A program made the position numbers and the translations under genes. 64,000 nucleotides of DNA from CAYLNH01 sp964384625 (GTDB lineage: Bacteria; Verrucomicrobiota; Lentisphaeria; JABSQK01): positions 3,151 through 67,150 of the forward strand of contig CAYLNH010000008.1 of the NCBI GenBank assembly GCA_964384625.1, in the 5' to 3' direction. Position 1 is the stretch's first letter, and every line of letters begins with the position of its first letter. Below the pieces are notes generated by a model, which was not told the DNA's origin, did no database searches, and saw nothing but the letters and a program-made list of their open reading frames with translations. Of this stretch, positions 8,618-17,434 are shown in pieces.

Positions 8618-9618
8618 CCCAGCCCGAAACGCTGCGCCACCTCCTGACAGGTTTCCAGTCGCCGCGCCTCGAACAGCTGGGCCAGCGCGAAGTTTTCCGC
8701 GGCGATGTTCACCTCCTCCAGCGCCGACACCGGGTTGAGTCCGCCCGGCACAATCAGGCCGGTGCGCCCCTCGGATACGGGGAACCCCAACAACGGCTGG
8801 TTCGGCTTGCCCAAGACCAGAATCCGCCCCAGACCCAAGCGCTCCAGATCGGCAAAGACAGCCTGCACGCGGTCCAGCACCAGGGTCGGCACCTCGCGGA
8901 AGCTCGCGCCGATTCGCCCCCGCCCCGTCTGCGGGATCGATGAAACATGCGTCAAACCGCCCTTGATAAAGATCTCCAGCGGATCCAGCGAGGTGCCGTC
9001 GTAGTAAATCACGTCCGTAAACCGGATCGGCTCGCCGTCAAGATACTCCAAGACACCGCCGAATTTCGATGTCGTCGGGACGCCCCGCGCCAGCAGGGCG
9101 CCGTTGGCCGTGACACTGCAGACCGTGCCGATCGCAACCTGGCCGGCCGGCACGCGGAACTCCCCGACCTGCGTGCCCGGCTCCAGAACGCACAACCGCA
9201 GGCCCATACCGAGACCGGCACGGAATACCGGCAGCATTGCCGCCAGCGCCGGCCGGATCAGACTCGCGTGGATTAACGAAAGGTTGAGAACAATGCGGCC
9301 GCTGCCTGCGGTGGTATCCAACGTCATGCGGCACGCCAGCTCGTCCACCTTGGCGGCGGTCAGGCCCACGCGTTTCAGGACCAGAGCATCGTTGATCTCA
9401 GCTTCGCCGGCGGCCGTAATGCGGCGGCCGCCCCGGCGGCCGCGCCGGGCCGGCGCCACCAGGCCCTGGCGCTCCATCTCTTCCAGATAGAGACGCACCG
9501 AGCGCGGGCTCAGATCAAAACCGTAGGCCCCGATCCCCTCCGCCACCAGCTTGCTGCTGACTGCGCCGTCCGCCTCCCGCAGCACCCGCAGGATGGCGAC
9601 TTTCTGTGCCTGATTCAT
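8614..9618 (-). CDS. nrpR: NrpR-type nitrogen regulator (winged helix + DUF128/NrpR domain)
   Basis: 334 residues. An N-terminal winged helix (about 1-75, with SPRSVRLYLEEMERQGLV as the recognition region) is followed by a basic GRRGGRR linker and one NrpR domain (about 85-330). That domain is the 2-oxoglutarate-sensing module known from methanogen nitrogen repression. Characteristic blocks include GEFRVPAGQVAIGTVCSVT and FGGVLEYLDGEP. NrpR is mostly archaeal and sporadic in bacteria. In archaea, 2-oxoglutarate releases it from operators in front of nitrogen-assimilation genes. Here it diverges from glutamate dehydrogenase, which consumes 2-oxoglutarate, a matching target. The stop codon is embedded in dispersed repeat A. 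Confidence 0.85.
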   Translation of the reverse strand: MNQAQKVAILRVLREADGAVSSKLVAEGIGAYGFDLSPRSVRLYLEEMERQGLVAPARRGRRGGRRITAAGEAEINDALVLKRVGLTAAKVDELACRMTLDTTAGSGRIVLNLSLIHASLIRPALAAMLPVFRAGLGMGLRLCVLEPGTQVGEFRVPAGQVAIGTVCSVTANGALLARGVPTTSKFGGVLEYLDGEPIRFTDVIYYDGTSLDPLEIFIKGGLTHVSSIPQTGRGRIGASFREVPTLVLDRVQAVFADLERLGLGRILVLGKPNQPLLGFPVSEGRTGLIVPGGLNPVSALEEVNIAAENFALAQLFEARRLETCQEVAQRFGLG

Positions 9619-9687
9619 CGTCCGTCCGCTCCAAACCGTAGCTGACCCGCGACGACCCTGGCGCCAACCGCGGAATTTTCAAGAAAT

Positions 9688-9709
9688 AAATTGGAAATCC
9701 TGCCAATTT
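9688..9709. promoter_or_regulatory. Inverted repeat, candidate operator 1
   Basis: AAATTGG (9688-9694), 8-nt spacer, CCAATTT (9703-9709): a perfect 7-bp dyad in the nrpR-gdhA gap. Characterised archaeal NrpR operators are short dyads with a 6-nt spacer, so this could be an NrpR or unrelated regulator site. Confidence 0.45.
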
Positions 9710-9772
9710 GCGCCCCTGCCTCGGGGCGGGATGTTTTTTGACAATTTTGTAATAATATGCCATAGCCTGGAT

Positions 9773-9790
9773 AGTTTTGAGGTTAAAACT
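9773..9790. promoter_or_regulatory. Inverted repeat, candidate NrpR operator 2
   Basis: AGTTTT (9773-9778), 6-nt spacer GAGGTT, AAAACT (9785-9790), a perfect 6-6-6 dyad. The 6-nt spacing equals that of archaeal NrpR operators, although the half-site sequence differs. It lies 26 bases upstream of the gdhA -35 box. Confidence 0.5.
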
Positions 9791-9815
9791 GCCAGATTAA
9801 AGCGGATTTTCGCGC

Positions 9816-9843
9816 TTGACGGCGCGGTTCAGCTTTTTATATT
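9816..9843 (+). promoter_or_regulatory. Predicted sigma70-type promoter of gdhA
   Basis: TTGACG (9816-9821), 16-bp spacer, TATATT (9838-9843), about 90 bases before the gdhA start codon. Confidence 0.55.
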
Positions 9844-9933
9844 GGCGGTTCTTTGCCATTAAAATCAAGAAGCCGGCCGGTCGCGATCGTCGGGGCTGCA
9901 GCCGGAACAACCAACCAACCGAAGGAGACTCCT

Positions 9934-11274
9934 GTGTCGTACACAAGCGAAGTCATGGAACTGGTGCTGAAGCGCAATCCGGCGGAACCGGAATTCCACC
10001 AGGCTGTCAAAGAGGTGCTCGATTCCCTGGAGCCGGTGGTCCAGCGGCATCCGGAGTACAAAGAGAACCGCATTCTCGAACGGCTGGTCGAACCGGAACG
10101 CACCCTCATGTTCCGGGTGCCGTGGCAGGACGACAGGGGCAAGGTCCAGGTCAACCGCGGTTTCCGCATCGAGTTCAACAGCGCCATCGGCCCGTACAAG
10201 GGCGGTCTGCGCTTCCACCCGAGCGTCTACCTCGGCATCCTCAAGTTCCTGGCCTTCGAGCAGATCTTCAAGAACTCCCTGACCACGTTGCCGATGGGCG
10301 GCGGCAAGGGCGGTTCGGACTTCAATCCGAAGGGCAAGTCCGACGCCGAAGTGATGCGTTTCTGCCAGAGTTTCATGACCGAACTGTCCCGGCACATCGG
10401 CCAGGACACGGACGTTCCCGCCGGCGACATCGGCGTCGGCGGCCGCGAGATCGGTTTCATGTTCGGTCAGTACAAGCGCCTGCGCAACGAGTTCACCGGC
10501 GTCCTCACCGGCAAGGCTCTGAACTGGGGCGGCTCCCTGATCCGCCCGGAAGCCACCGGCTACGGCGCGGTCTACTTCGCCGAAGAAATGCTGAAGACCC
10601 GCGACGACAGCTTTGAAGGCAAGATCTGCACGGTGTCCGGTTCCGGCAATGTCGCGCAATACACCACCGAGAAACTCAATCAGCTCGGCGCCAAGGTCGT
10701 CAGCCTGTCTGACTCGAACGGCACGGTTTACGATCCCGACGGCGTCGACGCCGAGAAACTGGCATTCGTCATGGAGCTGAAGAACGTCCGGCGCGGCCGC
10801 ATCCGCGAATACGTCCAGAAGTTCCCGGGCGCCGAGTACCGCGAAGGCGAGCGGCCCTGGTCGATCAAGTGCGACGCCGCCTTCCCGTCGGCCACGCAGA
10901 ATGAGATCTCCGGCGACGATGCGAAGACCCTGATCGACAACGGCTGCTTTGTCGTTTCCGAAGGGGCCAACATGCCGACCGAGCCGGACGGCGTCGACGT
11001 CTTTCTGGAGAACAAGGTGCTGTACGGTCCGGGCAAGGCGGCGAACGCCGGCGGTGTCGCCTGTTCCGGTCTGGAGATGTGCCAGAACTCGATGCGCCTG
11101 TCCTGGACGCGCGAGGAAGTGGACGAACGTCTGCACAACATCATGATCGCCATCCACAAGAACGCCTACGCCGCCTCTTACGAGTACGGCGACAAAGGCA
11201 ATTACGTTCTCGGCGCGAACATCGCGGGCTTCGTCAAAGTCGCCGACGCGATGCTCGACCAGGGCGTTGTGTAA
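9934..11274 (+). CDS. gdhA: NADP-type glutamate dehydrogenase
   Basis: Makes glutamate from 2-oxoglutarate, ammonium and NADPH in the cytoplasm. The 446-residue length equals the enteric hexameric enzyme, and identity is visible almost end to end: RLVEPER, VNRGFRIEFNSAIGPYKGG, the glutamate/ammonium site PMGGGKGGSDFNPKGKS, DVPAGDIGVGGREIGFM, the Rossmann motif SGSGNVAQY, and SEGANMPTEP. The GTG start at 9934 is chosen because AAGGAG sits 7-8 bases upstream and it matches the family length. A strong terminator follows at 11323. It is divergent from nrpR and preceded by candidate operators, so nitrogen and 2-oxoglutarate control is likely. Confidence 0.97.
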   Translation: MSYTSEVMELVLKRNPAEPEFHQAVKEVLDSLEPVVQRHPEYKENRILERLVEPERTLMFRVPWQDDRGKVQVNRGFRIEFNSAIGPYKGGLRFHPSVYLGILKFLAFEQIFKNSLTTLPMGGGKGGSDFNPKGKSDAEVMRFCQSFMTELSRHIGQDTDVPAGDIGVGGREIGFMFGQYKRLRNEFTGVLTGKALNWGGSLIRPEATGYGAVYFAEEMLKTRDDSFEGKICTVSGSGNVAQYTTEKLNQLGAKVVSLSDSNGTVYDPDGVDAEKLAFVMELKNVRRGRIREYVQKFPGAEYREGERPWSIKCDAAFPSATQNEISGDDAKTLIDNGCFVVSEGANMPTEPDGVDVFLENKVLYGPGKAANAGGVACSGLEMCQNSMRLSWTREEVDERLHNIMIAIHKNAYAASYEYGDKGNYVLGANIAGFVKVADAMLDQGVV

Positions 11275-11322
11275 GTTCTCAGCGGTTCCAGCGGGGCCTG
11301 TCCCCGCTCCGTGTTAGACAGA

Positions 11323-11363
11323 GGCCGGAGCATATGAGTACGGCATATGCTCCGGCCGTTTTG
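11323..11363 (+). terminator. Intrinsic terminator after gdhA
   Basis: Perfect 14-bp stem (GGCCGGAGCATATG at 11323-11336, complement at 11344-11357), 7-nt loop, followed by GTTTTGTCTT. A smaller GCGGGG/CCCCGC hairpin sits just upstream (11291-11307). Confidence 0.8.
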
Positions 11364-11741
11364 TCTTCCAGTCGGGCCGCTGTCGCCGGTCGTGAGGCGG
11401 CCCTTGCATTCGTCGCTGTCCTGCGGCGAGACGCCGCCGGGCAGACGGCGGGCAGACGCAGTTGTCTCCCGAGGACTGCGGCCCCGGGGAACATGGGCGG
11501 CCCCGGTTCAGGCTCCTCCCTGCCCGCCGCGGCGGGGGGGATGGCTGTCGAATCGCAATGCGTCAGTCACGGGGAGCGGCTCCCGCGGGCTGCTTTCCCG
11601 ACACCAGCGGGTCAGGCCTCTGCCGTTGGCGGCATGCCGGCAGACGCGACACCCCGTCAACGGGCGCATTACGTCGAGTCAGGCGGCGGCCTTGATTTCG
11701 TTTTGCCGCGACGCTATCCTTGGGGGAAGGAGGCCTTGCCT
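11364..11741. other. Intergenic stretch, nothing recognised
   Basis: About 380 bases between the gdhA terminator and the DUF2726 gene. Open frames here lack ribosome-binding sites and family-like residues. I see no repeat or RNA. Confidence 0.5.
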
Positions 11742-12266
11742 GTGGCAACGTTGTTCGTGTTCGACTGGTCGTTGAAGTGGATCCTGGTCATCTCCGGGCT
11801 GCTCTTGCTGGCATTCTGGCTGGCCTGGCTTTCGCGGACACCGGAAAAGCGCGTTACCTATCCCTATGAACAGGTGTTGGCGCTGCTGACCGTAGGCGAA
11901 CTGGACTTCTTCCATGCCTTGCGCGAAGCGGTGCAGCACGAGTTCTTCATCGCCTGCAAACCGCGACTGGCCGACGTCATCACCGTCGAAGAGGGGGCGG
12001 CGGAGTGGCGGGCGGCCTTCAACCGCATTCAGTCGAAGCATGTTGATTTCCTGCTCTGCCGGCCGGACAGCCTGGCTCCGGTTCTGGTGATCGAACTGGA
12101 CGACCCGAGCCACAACCGTCCGGACCGGATCGAGCGCGATGAGTTCGTGAACTGCGCTCTGGCGGCCGCCAACCTGCCGATCCTGCATGTGCCGATCGCC
12201 GAGAGCTGCGACCCCGACCAGCTCCAGACGAAGATTCGGGAGGCGCTGCAGGCGGGGACAACCTGA
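11742..12266 (+). CDS. DUF2726-domain protein with N-terminal membrane anchor
   Basis: 174 residues. It starts at GTG 11742 behind GGAGG (11729-11733). The frame is open further upstream but without start support. One membrane helix (about 11-30) is followed by a cytoplasmic DUF2726 domain (about 45-165) with the hallmark segments FHALREAV, KHVDFLLCRPDSLAPVLVIELDD and RIERDEFVNCAL. The fold is related to restriction-endonuclease-like nucleases, and the acidic D/E plus later K/R pattern is compatible with that. No activity is established for the family. It stands alone between gdhA and xerD. Confidence 0.8.
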   Translation: MATLFVFDWSLKWILVISGLLLLAFWLAWLSRTPEKRVTYPYEQVLALLTVGELDFFHALREAVQHEFFIACKPRLADVITVEEGAAEWRAAFNRIQSKHVDFLLCRPDSLAPVLVIELDDPSHNRPDRIERDEFVNCALAAANLPILHVPIAESCDPDQLQTKIREALQAGTT

Positions 12267-12339
12267 ATTCAACTAAAAGGTCCGCCGCAGTCAACCGCTG
12301 CCGGAGACCGGCAGCCGGGCCGGATCATGGTTTTCTGGA

Positions 12340-13233
12340 ATGTACACGCCGATCAAACAATTCATCACCTGGGCCGCGGTTGAACGCGGGTTGGCCAAAA
12401 ACAGCCTGACCGCCTACGAAACCGACCTCAAACAGCTGGCGGCGTTTCTGACGGAGGCCGGCAGGACCTCCTGGACCCAGGTCTCGCGCGATGATCTGCA
12501 CGATTTCCTTGATCACGCCCTGGATATGCAACAGGAATCGACCACCATCGCCCGCAAGATGGTGACGCTGAAGATCTTTTTCCGCTGGCTGTTTCAGGAA
12601 CGCCTGCTGCAGCAGGACGTGACCGAGGTGATGGACAGCCCGCGAACCCGCCGCAGTCTGCCGCACTACCTGACGGAAAAGGAAGTCGGCGCCCTGCTGG
12701 AGCTCTACCGCAAGTCCAAGGACCTCCTGGACCGCCGAAACCATCTGATTGTGGAAATCCTCTACGCCAGCGGTCTGCGCGTCAGCGAACTGGTGACGCT
12801 GACGGTGGAACAGATCCAGTTCGATCAGAACGTCTTTCGCGTCACGGGGAAAGGCAGCAAGACCCGGCTGGTGCCGTTCGGCACACCGGCGCACGAACAA
12901 CTGAAGTACTACCTGGAAGAAGTCCGGCCGCAACTGGCGTCGGACACACAGGCGTACGCCGAGCTGCTGTTGTCGAAAAACGGCCGGCCGTTAACCCGGG
13001 CCCGGATCTGGCAGGTCCTGAAGCAGATGGCCCTGGCGGCGGGCATCGGCAAGGAACTCCACCCGCACATGCTGCGGCATTCTTTCGCCAGCCATCTGTT
13101 GAGTCACGGCGCCGACCTCCGCACCATTCAGGAGATGCTCGGCCATGCGGACATCTCCACGACGCAGATCTACACCCACATCGACGAAGATCGGCTGGTC
13201 GATATCCATCGCCAATTCCACCCCAGGGGATGA
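12340..13233 (+). CDS. xerD: Tyrosine recombinase XerD
   Basis: A 297-residue recombinase of the length and architecture of XerC/XerD: SAM-like core-binding domain (about 1-90) and catalytic domain (about 108-290). All catalytic residues are visible: R147 (SGLRVSEL), K171 (GKGSKTRLVP), H243 and R246 (HPHMLRHSFA), H269 (GHADIS) and nucleophile Y278 (IYTH). It resolves chromosome dimers at dif with a partner recombinase. XerD rather than XerC is suggested by overall resemblance, not proof. No att-like repeats or mobile genes flank it, so I read it as the housekeeping enzyme. Confidence 0.9.
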   Translation: MYTPIKQFITWAAVERGLAKNSLTAYETDLKQLAAFLTEAGRTSWTQVSRDDLHDFLDHALDMQQESTTIARKMVTLKIFFRWLFQERLLQQDVTEVMDSPRTRRSLPHYLTEKEVGALLELYRKSKDLLDRRNHLIVEILYASGLRVSELVTLTVEQIQFDQNVFRVTGKGSKTRLVPFGTPAHEQLKYYLEEVRPQLASDTQAYAELLLSKNGRPLTRARIWQVLKQMALAAGIGKELHPHMLRHSFASHLLSHGADLRTIQEMLGHADISTTQIYTHIDEDRLVDIHRQFHPRG

Positions 13234-13363
13234 GAACGCCGAGCCCGACGATTCCCTGAGTGGGTTGGGAGCCGACGCCGGCGGTTTTGCCTGCAGGGCA
13301 GCCGCGGGCGCCGACTGCACGCGACGTTCTTGACAGCCGGACCCGGGAGCCGGCGGCGACAAC

Positions 13364-15055
13364 TCACTCGTCGGGGCGCAACAACGCATTGATCGCGGCC
13401 GTAACCGCCCGGGCCGCGGCCTGGTCGATATTGCTGCCGAGCCCGACGCCGATTCGCGAGATGCCGGATTCGGGATCATTCAGCTTGATGAAGCAGATGC
13501 CTTCTGCATCGGCAGTCTTGCCGCGCGTGCCCTCTTCGTAGTCTTCCAGTTTGAAGTCCGGAATTCCGTCAAGCTGCTTGACGGCATGTACGAAAGCGCT
13601 GATCGGGCCGTTGCCTTCCGACTTCAGATGGTGTTCCTCGCCGCCGAAGCCGACATGGACTTCGCCCGCGATCATATCCGGGTCGTCCTGCATCGGTCGC
13701 GGCCAGTAATGCTTCAGCTCGATCGGTTCGCCGTGCTTCTTGTAGTGGTACCTGAAGATCGTCCACAGTTCTTTGCTGCCGAGTTCGCGTTTGGCTTCAT
13801 CGGCGAAGGCCTGGACTTTCTTGGCGAAATCGATCTGCACCCAGCGCGGCATGCGGATGTGGTAATCCTGTTCCATGACGTGGGCGATGCCGCCTTTGCC
13901 GGACTGGCTGTTGATTCGGATGAACTTCTCGAAGGTCCGGCCGACTGCCGACGGGTCGACATGGAGATAGGGGACCTTCCAGCCGCCGAAGTGACCGGCC
14001 AGCTCGTCCTTGCGCGCGAGCCCCTTGTGAATGGCGTCCTGGTGCGAGCCGCTGAACGCGGTAAACACCAGTTCACCGGCGTAGGGGTGGCGCGCGTGCG
14101 TCGGAATGCTGGTCACTTCCTCGACCAAATCGACGATCGCCGGAAGGTCGTCGAAGTTCAAGCCGGTGTCGACCCCGAGGTACTCCAGGTCCAGCGCACA
14201 GGTAACCAGGTCGACGTTGCCGGTGCGTTCGCCATGGCCGAAGAGCGTGCCCTCGACGCGGCCGGCGCCGGCCATCAGGCTCTGTACGGTCGCGGCCACC
14301 GCCATGCCCATGTCGTTATGCGAATGCAGCGACACGATGGTGTTCTCACGGAACTTCTGCCGGTTGATGAATTCCTCGATCATATCCGCATACTCGTGCG
14401 GCAGACGCCGCTCGACTGTGGCCGGAAGATTCAGGTAGACCTTCTCATCGCCTTCCGGCGCCCAGGTCTCAACGACCAAATTGCACATCTCGACGGCGTA
14501 GTCGAGGTCGGAATCGGTGAATTCCTCCGGGGAGAATTCGAGACCGATGCGGCCGGTCATCTCTCGCGTGCCGGCGCGTATCTGCGCCGCCGACGCCTGC
14601 ACCATGCGCAGCTGCTCCTCCCGCGTCTTGCCGAACACAAAGGTCCGGTGCAGGTCGCTGGAAGCAATATAGAAGTGGACGATGGCGTTCTTGACGCCCG
14701 CCAGCGACTCCAGGGTTCTCTCGATCAACTCGGGCCGCGCCTGCGTCAAAACGGAAATTTCGACATCGTCGGGGATGTGGCCGCCCTCGATCAGATCGCG
14801 GGCGAACTGAAACTCATCCGCCGCCGCGGCGGGGAAGCCGATCTCGATCTGCTTGAAGCCGACGTCGCAGAGCAGTTTGAAGTACCGCATTTTCTGCTCG
14901 GGCGTCATGGGGTCGGGGAGCGCCTGGTTGCCGTCGCGCAAATCGACCGCACACCAGGTCGGGGACTGGGTAATCTTCGCGTCGGGCCAGCGTCGTTGTT
15001 TGATCGCAATCGGCGTCGGCCGCGAGTATGTAATGCCGGACATTCTGGATGACAT
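13364..15055 (-). CDS. leuA: 2-isopropylmalate synthase (long, actinobacterial-like type)
   Basis: First committed step of leucine synthesis: condenses acetyl-CoA with 2-oxoisovalerate. 563 residues, with the DLRDGNQ metal/substrate motif at 38-44, SLHSHNDMGMA (metal His pair) and GHGERTGNVDLVT, followed by a linker and the C-terminal LeuA dimer domain that binds leucine for feedback inhibition. Length and the GKGGIAHVMEQDYHIRMPRW region match the longer LeuA class (as in Mycobacterium) rather than the E. coli length. ACGAGG lies about 9 bases before the ATG. No other leu genes are adjacent. A Leu-rich mini-ORF 56 bases upstream suggests attenuation control. Confidence 0.95.
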   Translation of the reverse strand: MSSRMSGITYSRPTPIAIKQRRWPDAKITQSPTWCAVDLRDGNQALPDPMTPEQKMRYFKLLCDVGFKQIEIGFPAAAADEFQFARDLIEGGHIPDDVEISVLTQARPELIERTLESLAGVKNAIVHFYIASSDLHRTFVFGKTREEQLRMVQASAAQIRAGTREMTGRIGLEFSPEEFTDSDLDYAVEMCNLVVETWAPEGDEKVYLNLPATVERRLPHEYADMIEEFINRQKFRENTIVSLHSHNDMGMAVAATVQSLMAGAGRVEGTLFGHGERTGNVDLVTCALDLEYLGVDTGLNFDDLPAIVDLVEEVTSIPTHARHPYAGELVFTAFSGSHQDAIHKGLARKDELAGHFGGWKVPYLHVDPSAVGRTFEKFIRINSQSGKGGIAHVMEQDYHIRMPRWVQIDFAKKVQAFADEAKRELGSKELWTIFRYHYKKHGEPIELKHYWPRPMQDDPDMIAGEVHVGFGGEEHHLKSEGNGPISAFVHAVKQLDGIPDFKLEDYEEGTRGKTADAEGICFIKLNDPESGISRIGVGLGSNIDQAAARAVTAAINALLRPDE

Positions 15056-15111
15056 GTGAAAACCTCGTCAGGTGTAAGAAGTGTTAACGCAGAAAAATGG
15101 AAAGGCGACGT

Positions 15112-15249
15112 CTAGGCCAGGCCTGTAAGTCGCAGGAGTTCGGCAGGCAGAAGCAACAGTCGCAGATTCCCGATGCTGCGACGGATGGCGGTGCGGTTCC
15201 GGACGGCGGTCTCAGCCGCCTTTTCTGTTGCTGTTGCGAACGGACTCAT
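15112..15249 (-). CDS. Putative leucine leader peptide upstream of leuA
   Basis: A 45-codon open frame on the same strand as leuA, from ATG 15249 to TAG 15114-15112, ending 56 bases before the leuA start. Nine of its last 17 residues are Leu, including four in a row, just before the stop, as expected for a ribosome-stalling leader. A hairpin overlapping the stop (GCGAC 15133-15129 pairing with GTCGC 15109-15105, with a short inner stem) is followed by a U-rich tract and could be the attenuator. The start codon has only a weak ribosome-binding site. A chance Leu cluster remains possible. Confidence 0.55.
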   Translation of the reverse strand: MSPFATATEKAAETAVRNRTAIRRSIGNLRLLLLPAELLRLTGLA

Positions 15250-15301
15250 GATGGGTCTCAGTTGCGTTAGACGTGATGGAGACGAGGACAAAGATAGTTA
15301 C

Positions 15302-17344
15302 TTACGCATCCCCGTCAAATATTTTCTTCTCGCGGTAGGCCGTCCAGGCCGGCTCGAACGCAATGTCGCGCTCGGGGATCGGGCGGACGGGGACGTGCGC
15401 AAACGTGAACATCCGGTCGCTGTCGCCGGCGTAGCTGACTTCCTGGATGGTCGCCCGCAGGTCTTGGTTCTCCGGCCGCCAGGCCGGGAGCTCGCCGTCT
15501 TCGCCACGCAGGATCTCCGGCATCGGGAGGCCGTCCGGATCCAGCACGACATAGGACCCGCGGCTGCCGCCGCCGTGGACAATGAGGTCCTCGATGGCTG
15601 CCAGCAGCGCCACCTGCGTCAGGCACATGGATTCAGCCTGCACCGCATCCGCCAGGCGTTTGCGGTCATCGACCTTCAGACCGTCCTGCTGCAGTTTCTG
15701 ATACTGCTGCGCGGCTTCAGTCACGGCGTCGCCGATGGCGGTTTTCGAACGGATATGCGCGCCGAAGCGAGTCATGCGGGCGCGGGTCTCGGCCAGAGCT
15801 TCAGCGGCCGTAACCGCGCCGCCGTTGAGCATGCCGTTCAGTTTCTCGAGGCCCGCCGCCACCGCCGCGGCAACCGCATCGCTGCCGCTCACGTCCGCCG
15901 GCAGCTCGGCGCCGTAGACGTTGGCAATGTACTCGGCGGACCGGATGCCGCCGACCTGCCCGGCGTTCAACGCCGAGCCGCCCGGACGTTTGACGCCGTG
16001 CGTACCGGCCATCTCGCCGACCACAAACGTGCGCGGAACATTTGACTGCCACCAGCGGTCGACGACGAAACCGCCGTTCATATGCTGGGCGCAGACGGCG
16101 ATTTCCAACGGCTCATTCCAGAGGTCGATGCCGTTCTCGGTGTAGATGTCGATCGCCGGCTGGTTCATATGCGCCAGGCGCTCGATCGGCAGATCCTGCA
16201 GCGCGCCGGTGCGCTGTAGATAAACCAGCGCCTCTTCCTCGAGGTGGTCCAAGGCGAACGCGTTCATGGCGTCCGTACCGATCGGGTTCTTCAGGAAATC
16301 CATAAAGACGCGGCGGCCGCGCCCAACGATCTCGCGGTGCACGGCCATGTCGACCAGGCTCGACTGGAAGTCGTCGATGCGCTGCGCGTCGAAGGGCCAC
16401 TGGTAGCCTTTCAGGAAGATGCAGGTGGCCAGGCGTTCCATGGTCTCGTAGTACTCGGTCAGGAACTCGCGCTCGTCACTGACGCCGTCGGCGGCGGTCG
16501 AGTAGATGCGCGGGACCACCTGCATATACGTGCCGGACACGTTCCAACGGAATTTGGTCGAAGCCAGACCGTACTGGGATTCGGTGATGTTGTTGGCCTT
16601 CAGCCCGGCTTTCAGGGCGATGCCGTGGATACCCACCTGGCCTTTGGGATAAACCGTGGTCTGATATACCTCGCCGGGGCCGCCGCAGGCCAGAACAAAG
16701 TTCTCCGCCTGAAAGACCGAGAGGCCCAGGTTGTCGCCATCGACGTTCTTCTTGTCGATCGTCAGCATCGCGACGATGCGGCCGCCGTCGTCCTTGACAA
16801 AATCAAGGACCTCCTGTTTGTCCATGATCGGAATGCCGTAGCGTTCGACCATGTGCTGAAGTCCTTCGCTCATGAACTTACTGGTGCGCGGGCCGGCGGA
16901 CGTCGCGCGCTCGTAGGGATCGTGATCGGTCTTATACCCGAGGAAAGCGCCTTCCGGGTCGTGGGGGAACGGCACGCCGGCGGCAACGAGTCGGTAGAAG
17001 CCGCGCAACGAACCGTTGCCCTCGGCCAACGCCAGATCGCCGTGCATACAACCGGGCGTCGTCATCGTCACGGCGAAGTCATGCGCGGTATCCGGCACCC
17101 GCGGCGACGTCCCCATCTTGTAGTAGGTCTGCTTGTCGCTGCCGGACATGCGCGAGGCGCCCAACGGCACGCCGGTGGTCACCACGGCAATCCGGTCCTG
17201 CGGCGTCTCGACGCCGGTCTGCTCGAAGAACTCGAACAGGTTGACGGCGCAGCCCATGCCGGCAGCGCCGGCGCCGACGATGATGGTGTTGGTGGTGTAG
17301 ACGGGGATCGTGGTGCCGTTGATGATGACTTCGGATGTATGCAT
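15302..17344 (-). CDS. FAD-dependent oxidoreductase, fumarate reductase/succinate dehydrogenase flavoprotein family
   Basis: 680 residues. The N-terminal dinucleotide-binding motif VGAGAAGMG (about 23-31) is followed by a long FAD-binding/capping region and an FAD motif near TFVVGEMAGTHGVKRPGGSALNAGQVGG, as in fumarate reductase, L-aspartate oxidase and APS-reductase alpha subunits. There is no signal peptide, and no iron-sulfur or cytochrome partner is adjacent, so it is probably not a classical respiratory complex. It lies 90 bases downstream of the SDR gene on the same strand and may share its transcript. The substrate is unknown. Confidence 0.75.
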   Translation of the reverse strand: MHTSEVIINGTTIPVYTTNTIIVGAGAAGMGCAVNLFEFFEQTGVETPQDRIAVVTTGVPLGASRMSGSDKQTYYKMGTSPRVPDTAHDFAVTMTTPGCMHGDLALAEGNGSLRGFYRLVAAGVPFPHDPEGAFLGYKTDHDPYERATSAGPRTSKFMSEGLQHMVERYGIPIMDKQEVLDFVKDDGGRIVAMLTIDKKNVDGDNLGLSVFQAENFVLACGGPGEVYQTTVYPKGQVGIHGIALKAGLKANNITESQYGLASTKFRWNVSGTYMQVVPRIYSTAADGVSDEREFLTEYYETMERLATCIFLKGYQWPFDAQRIDDFQSSLVDMAVHREIVGRGRRVFMDFLKNPIGTDAMNAFALDHLEEEALVYLQRTGALQDLPIERLAHMNQPAIDIYTENGIDLWNEPLEIAVCAQHMNGGFVVDRWWQSNVPRTFVVGEMAGTHGVKRPGGSALNAGQVGGIRSAEYIANVYGAELPADVSGSDAVAAAVAAGLEKLNGMLNGGAVTAAEALAETRARMTRFGAHIRSKTAIGDAVTEAAQQYQKLQQDGLKVDDRKRLADAVQAESMCLTQVALLAAIEDLIVHGGGSRGSYVVLDPDGLPMPEILRGEDGELPAWRPENQDLRATIQEVSYAGDSDRMFTFAHVPVRPIPERDIAFEPAWTAYREKKIFDGDA

Positions 17345-17434
17345 GAGTGGGTATCAGGTGTGGTGTTGTCGGATTGGTCACGAGCAAGAATGCTCGGGCA
17401 CGAAAACCGGAATGAGCCGCGCACAGTTTGCGCG

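Larger units (their letters stand above)
9619..9933. promoter_or_regulatory. Divergent nrpR-gdhA control region
   Basis: 315 bases between two head-to-head genes, clearly AT-richer than the coding DNA. It contains an inverted repeat AAATTGG-N8-CCAATTT (9688-9709), a GC hairpin CGCCCC/GGGGCG followed by six T (9711-9739), a second perfect inverted repeat AGTTTT-N6-AAAACT (9773-9790) and a sigma70-like promoter for gdhA (9816-9843). Confidence 0.7.

Noticed and set aside
9711..9739. GC hairpin plus six T between nrpR and gdhA, shaped like an intrinsic terminator
   Set aside because: On the plus strand nothing upstream is transcribed toward it (nrpR runs the other way), and the gdhA promoter lies downstream. 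It may be regulatory but is not called a terminator.
15205..15223. GGCGG/CCGCC hairpin followed by TTTT on the plus strand inside the leucine leader
   Set aside because: In terminator orientation it would serve plus-strand transcription, but the genes on both sides are on the minus strand. It is not counted as the attenuator.
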